From the NCBI GenBank assembly GCA_963803125.1, contig CAWDLR010000002.1, positions 1,320,421 to 1,384,420 on the forward strand: a stretch of 64,000 bases of DNA, given 5' to 3'. The DNA comes from G963675935 sp963803125 (GTDB lineage: Bacteria; Planctomycetota; Planctomycetia; Pirellulales; Thermoguttaceae). The notes beneath the pieces were generated by a model. It saw only the letters and a program-made list of their open reading frames with translations, did not search any database and was not told where the DNA came from. This document shows positions 57,660-64,000 of this stretch, piece by piece (the stretch's first letter is position 1; the number at the start of each line of letters is the position of its first letter). A program made the position numbers and the translations under genes.

Positions 57660-58811
57660 ATGAAAAAACAGATTCTGATTGTTGACGATGACCAGCGGGT
57701 GCTCGACGCCCTGCGGCGGGCGCTGCACCAGCGCAGCGGCGACTGGGACATGACCTTCATCCATAACTCGGAGGAGGCCTGGGAGTCGCTGTTGCAGACG
57801 GCCTACGACGCCGTGGTCACCGACGTGCGCATGCCGGGGCTTACCGGGATGGAGTTGCTAAAGCGCATTCGGCAGACCGACAAAACCCGGGACGTGCCGG
57901 TGGTGGTTCTCACCGGGCTGAACGACACGGATTTGAAGGAGCGGGCGCTCCGGGGCGGGGCGATCGACTTGATGAACAAGCCGGTCAACGCCGGCCAGTT
58001 GATCGCCCGGCTGCAAAGCGTGTTGCAGGCCAAGAGCTGCCAGGACGATCTGCGGTTGGCCAACCAGTTGTTGAACGAGACGGTGCAGCGGCAGAGCGTC
58101 GATCTGGCGCAGACGCGGATGAGCGTCGTCTGCCGGCTGGGGATGGCGGCGGAGTTCCGCGACGAGGACACGGGAAACCACGTGATTCGCGTGGGCTGTT
58201 ACAGCCGGGCGGTGGCGGCGGAGATGGGGATGCCGCGGTCGTTCCTGGAGATGCTGCTGCTGGCCGCCCCGCTGCACGACATCGGCAAGATCGGCATTCC
58301 CGACAGCGTGCTGCTAAAGCCCGGACCGCTAAGCGACGAGGAATGGGTGATCATGCAGCGGCACTGCGAGATCGGCGAGAGCATTCTCCGCGAGCAGTCG
58401 AAGGCGATGGTGCCGCTGTTCGACTGGTACGCGATCCAGCCGCCGGCGATGAGGGAGACGCTGGAAAACCGCGATCCGGTGCTGGAGATGGCGGCGACGA
58501 TCGCGCTTGCGCATCACGAGAAATGGGACGGCGGCGGCTATCCGCGGGGGCTGGCGGGCGAGGCGATTCCGCTGGAGTCGCGAATCGTGGCGGTGGCCAA
58601 CGTCTTCAACGCGCTGATGTCGAATCGTCCCTATCGTCCGGCGCGGCCCGAGGAGGAGGCGCTGACGATCATGGACGCGACGGTCGGCGCGCACTTCGAC
58701 CCGCGGGTACACGCGGCTTTCATCCGCGCGCTGCCCGAAATCCACGCCATCCGCGACCGCTTCGCCGACGGGGTGGTGGTCTTTCCGCACGGCGAAGGAG
58801 CGTTGGTTTGA
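57660..58811 (+). CDS. Response regulator with HD-GYP domain, metal ligand changed
   Basis: 383 residues. Receiver at 1-120 with phospho-acceptor Asp55 (TDVRMPG), acidic pocket D9-D11 and K107 in NKPVN. HD-GYP at about 150-370: H174 (GNHVIRV), H206-D207 (PLHDIGKIG), H235, H285-H286, and GGGYP at 291-295. Such proteins hydrolyse cyclic di-GMP. Where the family has A-D-V-F-D-A-L, this one has ANVFNALMSNRPYR, so the metal-binding Asp is Asn314. An insert at about 245-278 separates H235 from HH. It may be catalytically weak or a sensor only. No partner kinase adjacent. Confidence 0.9.
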   Translation: MKKQILIVDDDQRVLDALRRALHQRSGDWDMTFIHNSEEAWESLLQTAYDAVVTDVRMPGLTGMELLKRIRQTDKTRDVPVVVLTGLNDTDLKERALRGGAIDLMNKPVNAGQLIARLQSVLQAKSCQDDLRLANQLLNETVQRQSVDLAQTRMSVVCRLGMAAEFRDEDTGNHVIRVGCYSRAVAAEMGMPRSFLEMLLLAAPLHDIGKIGIPDSVLLKPGPLSDEEWVIMQRHCEIGESILREQSKAMVPLFDWYAIQPPAMRETLENRDPVLEMAATIALAHHEKWDGGGYPRGLAGEAIPLESRIVAVANVFNALMSNRPYRPARPEEEALTIMDATVGAHFDPRVHAAFIRALPEIHAIRDRFADGVVVFPHGEGALV

Positions 58812-58834
58812 GCGACCGCGCCACAGAGCCTGTG

Positions 58835-59089
58835 ATGAAAGCCCGGCAAGGGGAATCCTCCAACTCGGAGCGAGATCGACAGGACGCCAAGTTCGAGGCC
58901 CGAGTCGCCATCCAAGACCTGCAACGCCCGATCGAGCGGATTCTGGAATGTTGCCGGCGGCTGGAGGAACAATGCGTGGGAACGAACACCGACTCCCAGG
59001 CCTTGCTGGCCGAGGCCCGTAAAGCGGCCGCCGAGGCCCGACGCCTAGTCCTGCGGCTTCAAGCCGCCATTGCGGCGCGATCAAGATAG
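58835..59089 (+). CDS. Small helical protein, unknown
   Basis: An 84-residue charged, helix-prone protein (IQDLQRPIERILECCRRLEE ... AEARKAAAEARRLVLRLQAA) likely to form a coiled coil. Family unknown. ATG at 58835; a TTG at 58808 overlapping the HD-GYP stop codon would add nine residues and couple the two genes. Confidence 0.5.
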   Translation: MKARQGESSNSERDRQDAKFEARVAIQDLQRPIERILECCRRLEEQCVGTNTDSQALLAEARKAAAEARRLVLRLQAAIAARSR

Positions 59090-59375
59090 GCGCAAAGACG
59101 CAGGAGGCGATTCCTGCCGCCGACTGGCACTGGAGAAGCGGATCTACTCGCCAAGCGGCGTTTTCGATCCGTCATTGATCGGCGGCAGGAACCGCCCCCT
59201 GCCTCACCCTTCCGAAGAAGGCGAATGCAAGCACGCACGCGAGGTGCTGCTCCAAGCGCACGCCTGATGGTGCGATAGCTGTCAATTCATGATCTGCGTG
59301 CGTGCATGCACGCGACCTCTTCTCCACCGGCCTCCGCCGGGAAATCAAAACCGGGGTGGCAGTTCGCCTGCCACC
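59090..59375. repeat. 286-base gap with repeat remnants
   Basis: 59099-59205 holds a decayed AGGAGGCGATTCCTGCCGCC / GGCGGCAGGAACCGCC inverted repeat. 59353-59375 is a GGGGTGGCAG...CTGCCACC palindrome whose right arm is cut by IS copy E. No gene recognised. Confidence 0.6.
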
Positions 59376-60912
59376 CAATGCCAAGGCTTGATTGGAAGCG
59401 GTTTTGATGTAATCTTTTGCGAGGTCGAGGGTTGCGTTGAAAATGTGCTTTGGGAAAATGGCGGTGAATTGACCGCGCATGAAAAAGCCGTTCCAGCAAT
59501 GATAGGGGGTCACAACACCAAACCCCATCATGGAAGGAACGGCAAATGGCCAACGCAAGGAAGCGGGCCCGCCAACGACGGCGGGCGAAATCGTTGATCG
59601 GCTCGATGCGAGAGTTTCTCACGCCGGAAGTTTTCAAGCAAGTCCGAAATGCTTCAAAACGCAGGAAATGCCCGCGTTGGGACTTGCATCCTTTGCTTTA
59701 CATCATCATCCTGACGACCTATTGCTGTGGCGACAGCCTCCCGGAAAAGTTTGAAGCCGCCAGAATGTTCTATGTCGCCAGTTGTCCAAAACGAAAACGG
59801 CCGGGCCAGCACTTTTCCGGCTTTGAAAAGGCCATCGCCAAACTTCCCATGCCCATCCTGCGGGCGTTGGCGGCGGCCCTGCGGCACGGATGGAAGTCAT
59901 TTTCGGCAATCAGTGGAAAGTGGGAAACTTCATCCCCTTTGGCTGTGATGGCACGCGGCAGACGTGTCCCCGCACCGAGGAACTGGAGCAACGCTTGGGA
60001 AGCGGCGGCAAAGAGGATTCGTCACCGACGATCTGGAACACCTCGATCGTGCATCTTACCTTGGGCATTCCCTTTTGCTGGCGATTGGGGAAGGGGGGCA
60101 AAGCCAGCGAACGAAGTCACCTCATGTACATGCTGCGTTGGCTGCCAGCGGCGGCGTTGGTGGTGGCCGACGCGGGATATGTGGGCTACAACGTGGCCGC
60201 GACCATGATCTTGGCGAACGTGTCCTTTCTCATCCGCATGTCCTCCAAGGCCACCTTTTACAGCGAAACCCAGGAACTGTTGGAGGAGTTCCGCGAAGGG
60301 ATTGTCTATTATTGGCCGAAGAGCCAGCAGGAGGACGGCAAGCCGCCGATTCGCGGCCGATTGCTGCGGATTCACAGTTGCCGTCATAAGGTGGACGTCT
60401 GGCTGTTTACGAACGTGGAAGATGCGAAGCAGCTATCCTTGGAGATGGCGGGAACTTGTTATCGTTGGAGGTGGGAAAACGAGGGATTTTTCAGAACCTA
60501 CAAGCGAACCTTGAAGAAAGTGGCGTTGATGAGTCGGACGCTACGGCTAGTGCATCGCGAGGCAGAGGCTTCGATGATCGCAACGCAGTTATTGCTTTGT
60601 CAAGGCGCGTTGGCGATGCCGGCACCGCCGAAAGACAGCCTCCCGATAATGTGCAGCCCACGGGGGGTGTTGCTGGAGGTGCGTCGTGACATGTTAGGCC
60701 GTAGGGAATCCAAGCCATTTCGTGAAAGGATTGCCCGAGCGCAACGCGAACGGCGTGTGCGTACCAGCCCGAAACAGAAGCGGGAATGGCCGCGTCGCAA
60801 AGCTCACACGGCACCACACCCGCCGGTCTTGCTGCGGCTGACAGAAGAACAGAAAGTCAAGATTCAACAACAGTTACAAGCGGCATAACACAGTAAACTG
60901 GAAATGGCATTG
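59376..60912 (+). mobile_element. IS4-family element, copy E (first of tandem array)
   Basis: 1537 bp. Left flank CCTGCCACC belongs to a GGGGTGGCAG palindrome; right flank is the 9-mer GGTGGCACG shared with the next copy. The two flanks do not match, unlike copies A, B and D, so this end of the array has been rearranged or arose by another route. Confidence 0.9.
59546..60888 (+). pseudogene. IS4-family transposase, copy E (frameshifted)
   Basis: One base lost near 59882 (CTGCGGCACGG), identical to the break in copy B although E shares other single-base differences with F and G, for example GCTTCAAAA instead of GCTCCAAAA near 59651. Confidence 0.85.
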
Positions 60913-60921
60913 GGTGGCACG

Positions 60922-62458
60922 CAATGCCAAGGCTTGATTGGAAGCGGTTTTGATGTAATCTTTTGCGAGGTCGAGGGTTGCGTTGAAAATGTGCTTTGGG
61001 AAAATGGCGGTGAATTGACCGCGCATGAAAAAGCCGTTCCAGCAATGATAGGGGGTCACAACACCAAACCCCATCATGGAAGGAACGGCAAATGGCCAAC
61101 GCAAGGAAGCGGGCCCGCCAACGACGGCGGGCGAAATCGTTGATCGGCTCGATGCGAGAGTTTCTCACGCCGGAAGTTTTCAAGCAAGTCCGAAATGCTT
61201 CAAAACGCAGGAAATGCCCGCGTTGGGACTTGCATCCTTTGCTTTACATCATCATCCTGACGACCTATTGCTGTGGCGACAGCCTCCCGGAAAAGTTTGA
61301 AGCCGCCAGAATGTTCTATGTCGCCAGTTGTCCAAAACGAAAACGGCCGGGCCAGCACTTTTCCGGCTTTGAAAAGGCCATCGCCAAACTTCCCATGCCC
61401 ATCCTGCGGGCGTTGGCGGCGGCCCTGCGCCACGGATGGAAGTCATTTTCGGCAATCAGTGGAAAGTGGGAAACTTCATCCCCTTTGGCTGTGATGGCAC
61501 GCGGCAGACGTGTCCCCGCACCGAGGAACTGGAGCAACGCTTGGGAAGCGGCGGCAAAGAGGATTCGTCACCGACGATCTGGAACACCTCGATCGTGCAT
61601 CTTACCTTGGGCATTCCCTTTTGCTGGCGATTGGGGAAGGGGGGCAAAGCCAGCGAACGAAGTCACCTCATGTACATGCTGCGTTGGCTGCCAGCGGCGG
61701 CGTTGGTGGTGGCCGACGCGGGATATGTGGGCTACAACGTGGCCGCGACCATGATCTTGGCGAACGTGTCCTTTCTCATCCGCATGTCCTCCAAGGCCAC
61801 CTTTTACAGCGAAACCCAGGAACTGTTGGAGGAGTTCCGCGAAGGGATTGTCTATTATTGGCCGAAGAGCCAGCAGGAGGACGGCAAGCCGCCGATTCGC
61901 GGCCGATTGCTGCGGATTCACAGTTGCCGTCATAAGGTGGACGTCTGGCTGTTTACGAACGTGGAAGATGCGAAGCAGCTATCCTTGGAGATGGCGGGAA
62001 CTTGTTATCGTTGGAGGTGGGAAAACGAGGGATTTTTCAGAACCTACAAGCGAACCTTGAAGAAAGTGGCGTTGATGAGTCGGACGCTACGGCTAGTGCA
62101 TCGCGAGGCAGAGGCTTCGATGATCGCAACGCAGTTATTGCTTTGTCAAGGCGCGTTGGCGATGCCGGCACCGCCGAAAGACAGCCTCCCGATAATGTGC
62201 AGCCCACGGGGGGTGTTGCTGGAGGTGCGTCGTGACATGTTAGGCCGTAGGGAATCCAAGCCATTTCGTGAAAGGATTGCCCGAGCGCAACGCGAACGGC
62301 GTGTGCGTACCAGCCCGAAACAGAAGCGGGAATGGCCGCGTCGCAAAGCTCACACGGCACCACACCCGCCGGTCTTGCTGCGGCTGACAGAAGAACAGAA
62401 AGTCAAGATTCAACAACAGTTACAAGCGGCATAACACAGTAAACTGGAAATGGCATTG
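60922..62458 (+). mobile_element. IS4-family element, copy F (tandem)
   Basis: 1537 bp, separated from E and from G by exactly the same 9 bases, GGTGGCACG (60913-60921 and 62459-62467). Repeat period of the array is 1546 bp. Confidence 0.93.
61092..62434 (+). pseudogene. IS4-family transposase, copy F (frameshifted)
   Basis: One base lost near 61429, reading CTGCGCCACGG, the same variant as copy C. Otherwise near identical to copy E. A downstream ATG at 61436 opens the catalytic part in its own frame. Confidence 0.85.
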
Positions 62459-62467
62459 GGTGGCACG

Positions 62468-64000
62468 CAATGCCAAGGCTTGATTGGAAGCGGTTTTGAT
62501 GTAATCTTTTGCGAGGTCGAGGGTTGCGTTGAAAATGTGCTTTGGGAAAATGGCGGTGAATTGACCGCGCATGAAAAAGCCGTTCCAGCAATGATAGGGG
62601 GTCACAACACCAAACCCCATCATGGAAGGAACGGCAAATGGCCAACGCAAGGAAGCGGGCCCGCCAACGACGGCGGGCGAAATCGTTGATCGGCTCGATG
62701 CGAGAGTTTCTCACGCCGGAAGTTTTCAAGCAAGTCCGAAATGCTTCAAAACGCAGGAAATGCCCGCGTTGGGACTTGCATCCTTTGCTTTACATCATCA
62801 TCCTGACGACCTATTGCTGTGGCGACAGCCTCCCGGAAAAGTTTGAAGCCGCCAGAATGTTCTATGTCGCCAGTTGTCCAAAACGAAAACGGCCGGGCCA
62901 GCACTTTTCCGGCTTTGAAAAGGCCATCGCCAAACTTCCCATGCCCATCCTGCGGGCGTTGGCGGCGGCCCTGCGCACGGATGGAAGTCATTTTCGGCAA
63001 TCAGTGGAAAGTGGGAAACTTCATCCCCTTTGGCTGTGATGGCACGCGGCAGACGTGTCCCCGCACCGAGGAACTGGAGCAACGCTTGGGAAGCGGCGGC
63101 AAAGAGGATTCGTCACCGACGATCTGGAACACCTCGATCGTGCATCTTACCTTGGGCATTCCCTTTTGCTGGCGATTGGGGAAGGGGGGCAAAGCCAGCG
63201 AACGAAGTCACCTCATGTACATGCTGCGTTGGCTGCCAGCGGCGGCGTTGGTGGTGGCCGACGCGGGATATGTGGGCTACAACGTGGCCGCGACCATGAT
63301 CTTGGCGAACGTGTCCTTTCTCATCCGCATGTCCTCCAAGGCCACCTTTTACAGCGAAACCCAGGAACTGTTGGAGGAGTTCCGCGAAGGGATTGTCTAT
63401 TATTGGCCGAAGAGCCAGCAGGAGGACGGCAAGCCGCCGATTCGCGGCCGATTGCTGCGGATTCACAGTTGCCGTCATAAGGTGGACGTCTGGCTGTTTA
63501 CGAACGTGGAAGATGCGAAGCAGCTATCCTTGGAGATGGCGGGAACTTGTTATCGTTGGAGGTGGGAAAACGAGGGATTTTTCAGAACCTACAAGCGAAC
63601 CTTGAAGAAAGTGGCGTTGATGAGTCGGACGCTACGGCTAGTGCATCGCGAGGCAGAGGCTTCGATGATCGCAACGCAGTTATTGCTTTGTCAAGGCGCG
63701 TTGGCGATGCCGGCACCGCCGAAAGACAGCCTCCCGATAATGTGCAGCCCACGGGGGGTGTTGCTGGAGGTGCGTCGTGACATGTTAGGCCGTAGGGAAT
63801 CCAAGCCATTTCGTGAAAGGATTGCCCGAGCGCAACGCGAACGGCGTGTGCGTACCAGCCCGAAACAGAAGCGGGAATGGCCGCGTCGCAAAGCTCACAC
63901 GGCGCCACACCCGCCGGTCTTGCTGCGGCTGACAGAAGAACAGAAAGTCAAGATTCAACAACAGTTACAAGCGGCATAACACAGTAAACTGGAAATGGCA
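62468..64000 (+). mobile_element. IS4-family element, copy G (tandem, cut by window edge)
   Basis: 1533 bp visible; only the last three bases (TTG of TGGCATTG) lie outside the window. The array may continue beyond the edge. Confidence 0.9.
62638..63979 (+). pseudogene. IS4-family transposase, copy G (frameshifted by two bases)
   Basis: Two bases lost near 62975 (CTGCGCACGG), a third version of the same break. Catalytic motifs intact in the downstream frame. Confidence 0.85.

Overview
The window is a GC-rich bacterial chromosome segment that looks like Planctomycetota (Pirellulales-like). The pointers are a BBP7-type outer-membrane barrel, a PEP-CTERM sorted surface protein, a vWA/PP2C/kinase signalling cluster, a SWIM zinc-finger protein, a MoxR/DUF58/DUF4129 cluster, REP-associated transposases and a very high load of palindromic repeats. 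kdsB and the barrel imply a Gram-negative envelope with LPS; selB implies selenoprotein synthesis, although no tRNA-Sec or other tRNA was seen.

Layout. 0-10 kb: an integrase fragment at the left edge, coaD, a DUF4160/DUF2442 pair, a TPR protein, rpsT, a membrane-anchored MutS-like ATPase, selB, a RAYT transposase carrying its own kind of palindrome inside it, and a signal-anchored unknown. 10-14 kb: two IS4-family copies in palindromic repeats. 14-18 kb: a TerY-like vWA protein, PP2C phosphatase, kinase and membrane HExxH protein. 18-30 kb: a sodium/solute symporter, hslV-antitoxin-like ORF-hslU, a SWIM protein, a secreted BSP-type metallopeptidase, and a zinc-type ABC importer with a ribbon-helix-helix regulator. 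30-41 kb: kdsB, PEP-CTERM protein, BBP7 barrel, hybrid histidine kinase, then rpmF-fabD-fabG-acpP-fabF. 41-57 kb: IS copy, zinc-ribbon membrane protein, priA, a histidine kinase with a CxxxCH motif, an N6-adenine methyltransferase, MoxR/DUF58/DUF4129, and the only copy of the abundant IS type with an intact frame. 57-64 kb: HD-GYP response regulator, then three head-to-tail IS copies running off the right edge.

Three patterns matter most. (1) More than a dozen palindromic repeat families fill the gaps and also sit in frame inside real genes (priA, PP2C, methyltransferase, RAYT, DUF4129), in two cases expanded into minisatellites of 24 bp and 30 bp, both multiples of three. This resembles Rickettsia palindromic elements. 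(2) The IS4-type element inserts into the ends of these palindromes and makes 9-bp duplications that are themselves near-palindromes (SGTGSCACS). Three copies are stacked with exactly one 9-mer between them. (3) At least six cellular genes and five of the seven IS copies are broken by 1-2 base losses in GCGC/GCGCGC tracts. This is either a systematic base-calling fault or a real slippage hotspot, so these frameshifts should not be taken at face value as pseudogenes.
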